The notes below the pieces were generated by a model. The model was not told the DNA's origin. It did no database searches and saw only the letters and a list, made by a program, of their open reading frames with translations. From Balanoglossus misakiensis (taxonomy: Eukaryota; Hemichordata), in contig CM082587.2 in assembly GCA_040954595.2 (NCBI GenBank), positions 10,168,001 to 10,232,000 of the forward strand: DNA of 64,000 nucleotides. The letters run 5' to 3'. Numbering within the stretch: the first letter of the stretch is position 1; each line of letters opens with the position of its first letter. The position numbers were made by a program, and so were the translations under genes. This document shows positions 33,322-43,760 of the stretch, one piece after another.

Positions 33322-33924
33322 CTTGCATTGGAGAGCAAGTATAACAGGATAGTGGCCAATGCCTCTGTTCCCGAACTCACTGATTTGACGTCCTGCATCT
33401 GGGCAAAAAGTACAAGTGAAAGGTCACACGTAAAAGGACTTACTTTGGTGTCGTACAGTGCAGAAACCGGCACGCCTGACGAATTCTGTATGGACAGCAA
33501 ACAAAATTTTGACATCAAAGAATATCGGAAAAAAACGTCAGCGGGCGGAGGGATCGGTAGTTCATGGCAACACCTGTGCGTCACGTGGTCTTCTGCAGAG
33601 GGGAAATGGCAATACTACCGCAACGGTGTCATGGTTAGCAGTGGTGCGCGTTTCAGGAGGGGCGACAAGGTTTCTGGTGGGGGCCTTATAGTTTTTGGAC
33701 AAGACCAAGACACTTTTGGAGGGTCTTTCGATAAAAACCAAGCTTTTCTCGGCAGTCTGACGGAATTCAACATGTTGTCCAGAGTTCTGAGTGCCGACGA
33801 AGTTGCCGAAGTCAAACGTGACTGTAATGGTGCCCTCAACGGCGACGTCTTCGCTTGGAATACGGATTTGATCGATGTAATGGGCGATGCATGTTGGAGA
33901 TTTGAACGCGTTTGTTGTGAGTAA
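33322..33924 (+). CDS. Pentraxin-domain protein, terminal exon
   Basis: Open frame of about 200 codons ending in TAA, with an acceptor GGGCGTAACAG just before it and no ATG at its head, so it is probably the last exon of a longer gene. It spans most of a pentraxin/LamG-like jelly roll. LTSCIWAK supplies the first conserved Cys. HLCVTWSS matches the pentraxin signature HxCxTWxS and supplies its disulfide partner. GGLIVFGQDQDTFGGSFDKN holds the Gln/Asp residues that bind Ca2+ in C-reactive protein and neuronal pentraxins. AFLGSLTEFNML and LSADEV follow as in the family. The usual role is calcium-dependent recognition of phosphorylated or acetylated surface ligands outside the cell. The C-terminus has extra cysteines (DACWRFERVCCE). 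Upstream exons with a signal peptide were not found, and it could be a truncated copy. Confidence 0.82.
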   Translation, partial: LALESKYNRIVANASVPELTDLTSCIWAKSTSERSHVKGLTLVSYSAETGTPDEFCMDSKQNFDIKEYRKKTSAGGGIGSSWQHLCVTWSSAEGKWQYYRNGVMVSSGARFRRGDKVSGGGLIVFGQDQDTFGGSFDKNQAFLGSLTEFNMLSRVLSADEVAEVKRDCNGALNGDVFAWNTDLIDVMGDACWRFERVCCE

Positions 33925-34688
33925 AGTGTTGGGGTTTTTGAACACTGAAGAATGCAAGATCCATTCCATGGCGCCATTCCATTCTCAACCATATTTTACA
34001 TTCTCAGTGTCTTTAAATAATTTGGCGTACATTGGTTCATTTACTAGATTACGTACCCGTTACGTGTAAACATTAAAGGTATACAGTCACCTCCAATTCA
34101 CGGCAAATGGCAAAAATGGCGTATATATGTAGCTGAGTGTTCTGAAGAACATATGGTGGCCTCTTTTTATCACTTGTACCATGCACCCACTGAAAATCTG
34201 TGATTGACTCGATCTCAGTTTGCTATGGGAACTACAGCTCCATTTTCAAAGGTGACCGTATACATTTAATGAGTAGGGACAATGTTTTACAGACTAAAAC
34301 AAAATGACGAAAACGGTTACAAGATGTCTGCCAGTGTCAACAGTGAAACTGATACCTCATGATAAGTTACTATCATAAAGTAAAAAAAAATAGTTTCAAG
34401 ACATCCTGCATAGTCTGTATCATGTTGCCCCAATTCATTAACACTCGCCAAAACCTACTCAGTCCTTGCAGTGACAAACCAGGAACTGTCCGTCAAATTT
34501 GGCTCATATCCGATCTGCCTTTCTTGCGATGGTAAATAAATTTTATACAAACAAGGGATTTTAAAATATTTTCAGCAAAACTTTACAAATGAAGCAGATT
34601 TAAAAGATCTTGGATGTAATCAAAATCACTTTATGATTTGGATTGGTATTCTTGATGCTGGTCCGTCACAGTGGAAAAGGTGTGACCA
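33925..34688. other. Intergenic, nothing recognised
   Basis: No supported gene, RNA or repeat. Confidence 0.45.
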
Positions 34689-34726
34689 GCTCATGAATAT
34701 TAATAATCTCATTAATATTCATGAGC
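34689..34726. repeat. Perfect 16-bp-arm palindrome
   Basis: GCTCATGAATATTAAT, a 6-bp loop AATCTC, then ATTAATATTCATGAGC. It is probably the end or remnant of a small inverted-repeat element. Confidence 0.8.
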
Positions 34727-35131
34727 GACCACCAATTTGTTTTGGCTTGGCAGAACCCTGTGACCGAGTTCTGGTTACACCAGAACTGCCTGTTGTTGTT
34801 TTTTAAACACCTTGAACACACCACTGCTATTCACTATTTTAGAGGGAGGTTGAATGTCAGAGTACGTTTCATACTTGTTTCGATCACTTGTGTCGTGAGA
34901 TTTGGAAGTACATTTTTTTTCTCTCCAATGTGTCTAGGGTTGAAAATAAAACACTTGCAATTATTTCTGCTATTTCAATCGTTTAACTTTATTTAACATC
35001 TGTTGGGTTTTCTACACGTTGAAGCACATTTCTCTTGATCATTTCAAAATTAACATGTGCCTTCTTTCAACAAAAAGTAAAGTTAACATATTCTACCTGT
35101 GAGTTGTGACATTTTCACCTAAATTTATCTG
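34727..35131. other. Downstream flank of fibrinogen-related gene
   Basis: AT-rich. For the minus-strand gene the 3' UTR should lie here; several TTTATT words (AATAAA on the minus strand) are present near 34990. Confidence 0.35.
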
Positions 35132-37263
35132 TTACACAACAGGTCTTATTTTCATCTCGGTATTCTTCAAAGAGTAGTAATACGTTTTCCATGCATTCCA
35201 AGTTACCCCTTTGGCGTACTGATCCGTCTGTCCGCCGAGGTACAGACCATTCAAATTGGAACTATGACATTCAGTATACCACCATGCCCCATTGTACAAC
35301 CGAGCACAGCTCCCTGACGCATACTCATCATTGACCCTATCCCTGGTTGAGAAATACTTGGTTGCGTGTCCGCCGAGACTATCCCCTGTAGAAAACACAC
35401 AAGAGGAATAACATACTCTATTCATTGTTTTATTAAAGGGACATTATTTTTTGGCTATATTTTCAGTACTTTCGTTCTGTGTACCAAATGTAATTTCTTG
35501 TTCTACATCAAACAGCCTGCTTATATATATCCGGTATATGTACCTACACTGCTTGTCAACATAACTATAGCCGTAGGTATTTAACGGCCGATGTTATTGT
35601 TGCGAATACATGCATAACCACAATGTTTATAATTCAAACAGCTGTAAACATTAAAAAAAACAACTTTTGCTTAATTGTACCGGATGAACGTTGGTGTTTA
35701 TGTGCATTTCATAAATAACAAAGATGTATATGCTAATTTTGATGTCTGCAAGAACATCCTTATTGACAAACGTGTACAGTACAACAGTACAGGAATGTGG
35801 CGAGACATGTTTGCATGGCAAAACTAATGTCTTCCTACCTGCGTTTCCGGTATATTCTCCAAGAGTCAGTTTATATTTACTGAATTCATCACCAATGACG
35901 AATCTATCATATTTTGCGTATCTGGTTTCGTTGTCAAAGTCTTCCATGTCGATTCTGAGTTCGTAAGTCCGTTGATTTGTCAATCGATGCAGATTATCAT
36001 TTCCCAGCCAGAACTCGGCAGCAGGAAACCCGAATCCGTTTTTGTAGTCACTCCAGTAACGGTAGAAATCTAAGCTACCATCGCGTCTCCTTTGAAATAC
36101 CTTGTACTAAAATGCTAAGAATGGTCGTGAAAACCATCAACGCCAGACTGAGACCAATTAAGGTGTACCTTCCACGGGAATTACTTTCAATTGGACACCA
36201 TGAAATCGGAAGTAGCTAAATTGCAAAAATATAAAAAATACCAAAAGTGATCGGCTTTCAGCCGGTGAGAAAACAATTGTATCAGGCAATCTATCACAAT
36301 CGTGTATTCCGGAACTATAGTTTTACACGTTTGAATACATTAACAGTTTTCTTTCGAAGCAGCGCTTTTATTTTAAGGAATAATACTAGCCCTGCTTCGC
36401 TAATTATTCTAATATACACATACCGTCCAACCTCCGTTATCTGTCTCCATATAATAGACTTTGAATGTGGTTCCGTCGTCCATGGGTTGCACAGTGTACA
36501 CGCCACTTGGAGTTTCTTTGTTCCGCCGATAAATATCATAGCAATCCAACCGTGGCCGACGCTCTAAAATACACGCATAATCTTTGAATCATTATTGACG
36601 CTTAGATAATCGATCAAATCCAGAACGTGTACGTCTAAGATAAGAGGAGTCTGATGATTCTAAAATAATTATTGATGAAATTTGATGTGACATATGGCGA
36701 AAGTAGAGCTCCGTATAACACATGAATAAGTGCTGGCATATTATTTGCTAAGCGTATATTAGTTCTATGGGTCAAAACTGACGTCATTATGTACATCGGT
36801 ACACAACGGGATGCGAATCACTATTTTCTGAACAGCGATAAATTTTCGATATTATTGTGCATCTTTATCTCCCAAACCTATATTATTTTAACAAGTATTT
36901 GATATTCCAGAAGGCATAAGCTTACTAGTATGATCAAAAATAATGAACCGCAATGATGAAATGGCGCTTACATAAAGGACCCTAGCTTCATGGTACCACA
37001 GTTTTAGATTGAACGGCACAATACAAGGAGTTAGCAACAACGTCTTTTCATGCTAACTGTAACATCAGAATCGCGCCATCTCAATGGATATATAGGCACT
37101 CCGACACACAAGCTCGGTCCGAAAGGCCCGTATCATTATCAGTGTGCAGAAATTAATACTTGCCTTGTTTGTGATCGGTTTCCACATGTTCGTCTGTAAG
37201 TAACACATTAGCAGGTAATACCAGTAACAGTATGAATGTCACCCATACACACGTAAACTCCAT
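35132..37263 (-). CDS. Secreted fibrinogen-related protein (FReD), four exons
   Basis: Exons on the minus strand are 37263-37164, 36563-36424, 36106-35839 and 35385-35132. They give 762 nt (253 aa plus stop), and junction phases 1, 0 and 1 all agree. A signal peptide (MEFTCVWVTFILLLVLP) leads almost directly into a fibrinogen C-terminal domain: LDCYDIYRRN, DNGGWT, VFQRRRDGS, GFGFPAAEFWLGNDNLHRLT, YELRIDMEDF, then GDSLGGH, YFSTRDR, CARLYNGAWWYTECHSSNLN, GVTWNAWK and EMKIRPVV. It is a small ficolin-like lectin without a collagen tail, probably secreted for innate recognition. Differences from the family: the usual YCDM cysteine is replaced (KVYYMETD), so the first disulfide should be absent, and one Asp of the Ca2+ loop is Val (DRVND). 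The first intron has a GC donor (AAG/GCAAGT). Confidence 0.93.
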
Positions 37264-37909
37264 TTTACAATATATCTGGAGAGAAAAAACAACCACGTGA
37301 CTTCACCTAAATTGGTTTGATAACATGGGAAACATGTAGGCGAGCATAATGGTTTTCGGAGATTGAGATCATGTTTAGATCATATATGCGTTTTGTATTC
37401 TGTCGTTGGAAAAAATACAGTAACACAATTTAGAAACAAGTATTTCATTCCGATAAAATGCAGCAATTTTCCACCTTTCTGAATTAGCGTCTTCGGAGAA
37501 GTATCGGTAAAAACCTTCGAAGTTTCGGAATAATGCTGTCTATATCAACCTCACGTGTAGACTGACACATGACCAGTAATGCTCCCGAGTGAAATTTTGT
37601 CCAATGATGCAATTTACTGCCGAAAAATTGGTGATAATAAGCTCTCTGCGTTTCGTCTAAAGGGCGACTCTAGTTCAGTGCCGATATAACATCACGCATA
37701 TTGTTTCACCTGGCGTTGTGTTCACATTAGACAGATCTGGAATATATGGCGCACGCTCTTACATATATGAATGAGTGAAATGTTGTACTTACCACTGAGT
37801 GGATGTATGCGTTGGCACAACCTGTTGACTGGCGAAATGAAACTTCCTAATGTTAACGAGAAGGGCTTGTCACAAAATTATTTCGAAGAAAATATGAATG
37901 GTACATCAA
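37264..37909. other. Upstream region of fibrinogen-related gene
   Basis: It should hold the promoter of the minus-strand gene. No clear TATA box or other signal could be assigned. Confidence 0.35.
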
Positions 37910-38280
37910 TTACACTAATTAAAGGCTGCTGGAGTCATATATTTCAAACAAATTAACTACTTTAACACGGATGTTTCTCAGCATGGCGAAGGTAGACTTA
38001 TGTTGGGTTTCATGCTTGTACAAACTGATTATTTGAACTATAATGAAAGGAGACAGTTTAGAAGTCTGCTGGAGCTAAACATTTCACACAAATTAAATAC
38101 ACTGGTACGGAGGTTTCTCAGCAAAGGTAGAATTTATTGTGTTTTATTGTGTGTACACAATTTATTCGAAAAAATAATGACAGGTACATTTCATTAGAGG
38201 GCTGCTAGAGCCATACATTTTGCACCAAGTAAACATGGGGGCGGAGGATTCTCAGCACGACAAAGGTCAGATGTTGGGAA
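37910..38280 (+). repeat. Three degenerate ~150-bp tandem units
   Basis: Each unit has the order GGCTGCTGGAG (or GGCTGCTAGAG), CATATATTTC or CATTTC, ACAAATTAA, then GGATGTTTCTCAGCA and AAGGTAGA. No coding frame. Confidence 0.6.
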
Positions 38281-39844
38281 TTCATGAGTTATATGTACTT
38301 TACTTGTTTGTGGATAATATATCTGGTTGAACGAGACATGTATGTAGAGTGTACAGGCAGACAAAAATGAAATTGTGACTGATACGATTTCTACCAGATG
38401 GGTTATGTCTTAGGCCTGATTGTAATCAGTCACCATGAAAAAGAAAAAGTCGGTCCAGTGGACCTTTCTGTGTTATCAAGAATACGTGGAATACTTGCAT
38501 AAAGTCTCTCAGTGTACGAAATGATGACAATTTGTACATTAAAAGGAGTTTAAATAATTACCGCTTTTTCTGTATTGCAATAGAAAATAATGTTGTTAGT
38601 CAGCTCTAAACAAATTTTCTTCTGAAACAACTTGGTATCCCAAGGAAATAAACTTTGCCACAGAGTTAAAAAAAAAGGCTTTTATCCTCTGCCATTAGAG
38701 TTCTTATTACAATAATTGGCTTGATTTAGAAGTGCCTACCTCTATATCTTTCACCGAATGTTTCGCCTAGTGTGTCTACAATAGAGTGGACTTTGTTTGC
38801 AGTTGGCCATCACCATGGACAACTTTTCGTATAAACCAAATTGACCAAAGAAGGTCACAAGGGACTTCGTGACTTTGTCTCTTTGATGGGACTACCTCAA
38901 TATAGGCCTATTAGCTAATATGAAGTGACTATAATACACATGAGAGTGACACCGACTACTCGGAAATCCATAAAATATTGCTATTTTAACTTCAATGGTA
39001 AGAAATATTGATTTTCACGTATCACGTCTGTGTGGGGTACGATTTCAGGCTGTTCAAACATACAGAGCGAGCATCGAATCTCGCGTAAATGAAATAATGC
39101 GTTTCTCCATTTTATCTGATCGTAAAATTATTTTAGTTGGCCTCGCGAGATAATCGAGAAATTCTAAAGTAACCATGACAAATTTCCATATGAAAGAATT
39201 CTCAATGAGCAGAGAAAATAAAACCATTGGCCTGTGAATAATGACCCCATGGTTAATTATGGTTCACATGTCAAGAATGTCCGGCAATCCCCGAAATGAC
39301 TAACGAGGTAACGTGCACGTTAATTCCAGGCGGAACAAATGTGTAAACAAAGATAAGACTGGTTGTTAACTGAGTTGAATTACACACATTGGGATTCGGG
39401 AGTGTGGGATAGAGAGTGTGGGATCAAATCGACCCCACACACTGTGTTAATGCGCACACAGACAACTGTTATCTGACACTAGTTCTGATTGGAGAATGAT
39501 ATTCGTACCCCTTAGAACGAGCAAATTTTATCCAATTGTGTGAATTGTGGATGTGTTGTACACGAACCGGAACTACAATGTGATCAGGTCATGTGCAGAC
39601 GACAGTGGTGTATGTGGTTGGCGACAGACTCGCAAAAAGTTTAAAACGGTTGATGTTGGCGAAGTGGAACCATTACAACCACAGGAGTATTGCACAATTT
39701 GAATTTAACATATACTCCCAATATACAGGTAAAGTCACAATCAATTAATATTTAGTCATTGATGATATCAAGTGGGAAAGACGTGGTCGTCGACACCATT
39801 CTATAGCCATATGTACTATGAAAAAAGTGAGCGTTTTATCACTG
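38281..39844. other. Intergenic, nothing recognised
   Basis: No supported gene. Two near-identical GGGAGTGTGGGAT and GAGAGTGTGGGAT words at 39398-39425 form a small local repeat. Confidence 0.45.
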
Positions 39845-40292
39845 GCACACATTTTTGCCATTGAATGCAGTAAATTTTTTACTTTGTCAATTATATTTCG
39901 ATATAGAAAATTGTAAATCTATGTCTACACTTCGGCGATGACTCAACATACATGTACAGTGTGTGGTATTGGCAGTAAAGTGTATTGGACGAATTTATAT
40001 GAAGAAGTGTGTAAAAGAAAGATGTGCACATTCAGAGCTAGGGGGCGCTATTTACCGAGACCATGCCCATCTCCTCTCAACAAATGCAGCATTGAGTTGT
40101 CAAAATTAATAAAGTGCAACCACAATTCCCTTAAATAGATAGGGCAATTTTCTAAACAACTCGAACTGTGTGTTAAGCTTTAATAAATTGTTTGGTCGTA
40201 TTTAGTGTTTGACGTTGAAAATCACACTTTATTTACTGTCACAAGATGGTGGGAAATACCCTAGCCAACTGTGACATGAGTTTAGAATTGCC

Positions 40293-40777
40293 CAAAATCA
40301 TCGTCGCAAACCACGGCCCTTTTACGGCAGCGCTCTGCTCCCCGCAAAAAGGCCGTGGTATAATACGGCCATGTATTTAGTATTTGGTCTAGGCGCTTTC
40401 ATAGTACATCCAACAACCAATCAGATTGCTTGTTACATCCCATTCACGCATCTCATTACATCTCATTCTAAACAACATGGCGGCTTCTAGTGGCAGTGCT
40501 CTGAGTCTGAGTGAGAGCGAAGAACATACACGACAGTTGCCGTAACCCCCTGAAGAACCCACATTGGAGATGTGGGCAGCCATTTTTGTTTTGAGCGGAA
40601 GTGCTCTTGTCCCAGCTCTCCTTGAGAGACGGGCTTTGATTGGCCAGATTATAATGATGTCATCTCATGAATATGCATTACCAATATGTTCAAATACCAG
40701 CGCGGTACTCCATTTTAACCAGAGTACGTGATTTCGATAGTGAAACGAAAGAAATCCGTAGTCTGGTGGGGCGAGAA
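40293..40777. mobile_element. 485-bp insertion in copy A with TGCC duplications
   Basis: The other copy of the duplicated block reads straight through this point. The insert is flanked by TGCC at 40289-40292 and 40778-40781. It contains a hairpin (CCACGGCC at 40311 and GGCCGTGG near 40359) and a short plus-strand frame beginning MAASSGSALSLSESEE near 40478. No matching terminal inverted repeats were found, so its class is open. Confidence 0.6.
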
Positions 40778-41035
40778 TGCCAAAAATAGGAGTTTGAGAA
40801 CCAGAGTATTGTACAGAAAAGAACTCACTCACTCACTCACACACAATGAATTATGCCTTAACTAGTCTGTAATTTACACCTAAAACACCGATTTGCAGAT
40901 TAAAACTCTAACTACTGTATTCTTGTAATAACGCGGGTGATGAAAGGTTTGCACACACAGTTTCACGACATAAACAGTGTTCACAGTCCCCAGATTACTG
41001 TTAATCGGGTTTCTCGTCCGTCGAACTTTACCAAT

Positions 41036-41310
41036 TTACGCTCGGTTTACTCCACTACTTCTTAGGCCTATACATGTAGGTGTCTCCGGTTGCGAGGTGC
41101 GGTCGAGTCGCTTGTGAAGCGATAGCGACATGACGGCAAACCACGCTACTGACAATAGCAGGAGTCCGGCGAATGCACCGAATAGTTTAGCCCTGTAGTC
41201 TGGCAGATCGTAGAGCAGACAGTTCCCTTGTTCATCGCACGCCGTCCGTCCCCATAACATACACGCCGAGTCGATGAGGGCCCGGTGTATATCGGCGCCG
41301 GTATAGTGGC
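41036..41310 (-). pseudogene. Duplicated last exon of SLCO transporter, broken
   Basis: Encodes MLWGRTACDEQGNCLLYDLP and the final membrane segment (LLLLSVAWFAVMSL) with a complete C-terminus ending GVNRA and a TAA. One C is missing in the GGGCCC run near 41280 relative to the exon at 48520-48733, which shifts the frame after the acceptor. No other SLCO exons lie near it, so it cannot be a gene by itself. It preserves the C-terminal end that the main copy lost to a retrotransposon. Confidence 0.85.
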
Positions 41311-41411
41311 TGGAAGGGATTTGTTGTATATCTTAGGCTAGGTTTACAATCATGTCTTCATTATAACCCTGCCAAGTTAGGCGACATACATGTATATTTA
41401 GTAGTAAGCTT

Positions 41412-41441
41412 GATTAAAATCAGATGTAGGGAACGGCGACG
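41412..41441 (+). repeat. Dispersed TIR-like motif, single copy
   Basis: AAAATCAGATGTAGGGAACG followed by GCGACG is the same motif that forms both arms of the hairpin at 56484-56550. Confidence 0.7.
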
Positions 41442-42340
41442 CGTTTTTTTTACAGCCCGGAAACTGTGATGTCGTGAAGACAAAAAAGAATGACAAAGAA
41501 ATCAACAGATCATATTTTGCTCAAAGGCAGAGACTGTACTCACCGAGGCTGTACTTACTGAAAACATGCCAGGCGCCGATGTTGTCCACTTGAGATAATG
41601 TTCACAATTTTGTTCGGAAGTCTTCTTCCAGTTTCCATGTGTCGCACATGTTTTCATTACATACTACATTATGTACACATAGCCGTTCTGTCATTCTTTT
41701 ATGTTTCCAAAGGACCCATATTTAGCTCCCGTGGTTACCTACACGAATTGTTCCGTATGTCTGCCCTTCTGTACATGCCTATTTCTGTGTCATCGATATT
41801 CAAAGAACGGCTCATCACATTTGAACCCAATTTGATGGACATGTAATGATTCAAAATGGCGAGGCTTACCAGTGTTGTGATAAGCCATTGGATGATTTAC
41901 AAAACGGTCGCCCCAAAACAAACTACAAGACAATTTGGAGACTCCTCCTAGCGGCTCTGGGGTTTCTTTACTGTGCCGGGCATTTCACAGTAAAACTTCA
42001 CTGAGAACCGATACACCGACGTATAACCCTGAACAAGGAGTACATAGATCAGTGTCAAGATGAAACAGACTTTCCTCGACCTGCCCCGTTACCAGAGCAA
42101 GGAGTACTGAGTTCTGTGGCAACATTGCACATAACCTTTTCCTCAACCTGCCCACATGGCTACATCAGTGCACAACAAACAGCTACCCACGCGGCCATGG
42201 CTTGGAGAAGTCTTTGATGTCAGTTCTTTACCCCGGAAACATGAAGACAAAAAAGAATGACATAAGTTTGGCGCAAAGGCAGAAGAAAAACAAGACTGTA
42301 CTCACCGAGAACACCCCAGGCGAGGGGACTTACCTGAAAT
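41440..42340. repeat. Diverged repeat unit A of a three-part series
   Basis: It holds GCCGGGCATTTCACAGTAAA near 41975 and CTACCCACGCGGCCATGG near 42182. GACAAAAAAGAATGACA and GACTGTACTCACCGAG each occur twice (41479/42247 and 41532/42294). Units B and C follow at 42920 and 43525. Confidence 0.6.
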
Positions 42341-42919
42341 GTTCCATCTCTGTTTGCGCTGTCCACGTATATGCAACGTTGATCCCGTAGACAATATCGT
42401 TTTCTCAATATCTCGAATGTTTCCGTAGCACCGACGCAGTTGTCATATACATGTACGACTGGGTTTCTCAATCTCTTTTACATTCCAACTGTCATCATCC
42501 AAATATCATGTCTCCTGTCTTCTGGTTCGACGTTTAGGTTAATTTTCTTAATTTCGAACCTGTGATGCACACCTTCCTACTATTTACAACAAAAGTTTAA
42601 TTTGATATGTCTATAAATCTTAGAATAGTGGTTTGTTTACTTTGTTTCTCGCTTGACAAAAGTGTTTCCTTACGAATGCTGAGCCCCATTCGGTAAGCCG
42701 ATGCAATTTTACAAATTATCGTTGGGAGTTGCTCGACTTCTTTGGTAAAATGAATGATACTGCTATAATACAATAAAATATGCTAGCTTAATAGATTTGT
42801 GCATATGGTTTTCAAAGTTGATGTGAAAAATATGGTTCTAATTGTTGGCAAAAGTAACCTTATCTGTCGTTAGTCTAATATTTTAGAGAAAGAAACAACG
42901 ACAACAGTTTTTTTACGGA
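42341..42919. other. Intergenic, nothing recognised
   Basis: AT-rich spacer between two repeat units. No supported gene. Confidence 0.4.
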
Positions 42920-43160
42920 GCCCTGTAAGCGGTTCTGGGGTCTCTTTTCCGTGCCGGGCATTTCACAGTAAAACTTCACTATGTATTCATACACCAGCGG
43001 AGGGGTGGGTACAAGATTTGACCCTGAACAAGGTCTACAAACGGCGATGGGTCGGCTCGTTCTCTCCCCTTTCACTCAACCACCTGACCCCTGCCTCGAC
43101 CTGTTCACTACTGGTGTAATTTCCACAGCTACCCACGTGACCATAGCGTACAAGGGCTTA
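42920..43160. repeat. Repeat unit B
   Basis: Shares AAGCGGTTCTGGGGTCTCTT, GTGCCGGGCATTTCACAGTA and CTACCCACGTGACCATAGC with unit C. On the minus strand all three units keep a short conserved frame, VKFYCE-PGT-K-PQNR. Confidence 0.65.
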
Positions 43161-43524
43161 TATATTATGATCACTTTTACCTGGAAATGTCTAGCTGCAA
43201 GAATTTGTCAAGACAATGACAGATAAGATTACCTTGTACCATTCCCGTGGCATTTTTCGATTGGGAAATTGTCAACTTCATCTGCTATGTGTTACCCCCC
43301 TCAACCCCCCCCCCCCCCACAGTGACTGTGTGTGAAGTCTACCGTTCACGGTAACATAGAAAATTATTTTGCCAAACTTAGAATAGAAAATATATGTTGG
43401 AGTTTATTATTTACATTTATTCACATATGCAGCTCAATTCAAAACACGGTTTTAAAGGACATAAAGTTGTATGCCGGTGCCGAATCACATTGTTTTTTAA
43501 AATGTAGCAAATTTTGTTGAGTCT

Positions 43525-43760
43525 TCCAAGCGGTTCTGGGGTCTCTTTACCGTGCCGGGCGTTTCACAGTAAAACTTCACCGTGTACTCCTACGCCAGCG
43601 TTTTTAGTGGAGACAAGGAATGACGGGATGGCCTAACCACCAACATCAGTTCTACTTGTTCAACACCAGTGTACTTCCCCCGGCGTACTTTCCACGGCTA
43701 CCCACGTGACCATAGCTTGGCGGTCTCTTTGATGCAACCTCTTAAAGCCCAGAAATATAT
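43525..43760. repeat. Repeat unit C
   Basis: AAGCGGTTCTGGGGTCTCTT, then GTGCCGGGCGTTTCACAGTA, then CTACCCACGTGACCATAGCT. Minus-strand frame VKFYCETPGTVKRPQNRL, preceded by a TAG that could be a splice acceptor. Confidence 0.65.

Larger units (their letters stand above)
39845..41395 (+). repeat. Segmental duplication, copy A
   Basis: Matches 45979-48829 in the same orientation from GGCACACATTTTTGCCATTG to CAAGTTAGGCGACATACATG. Without its 485-bp insertion it is about 1.06 kb. It ends in a broken copy of the last SLCO exon. Both copies were single-base edited since duplication. Confidence 0.9.
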
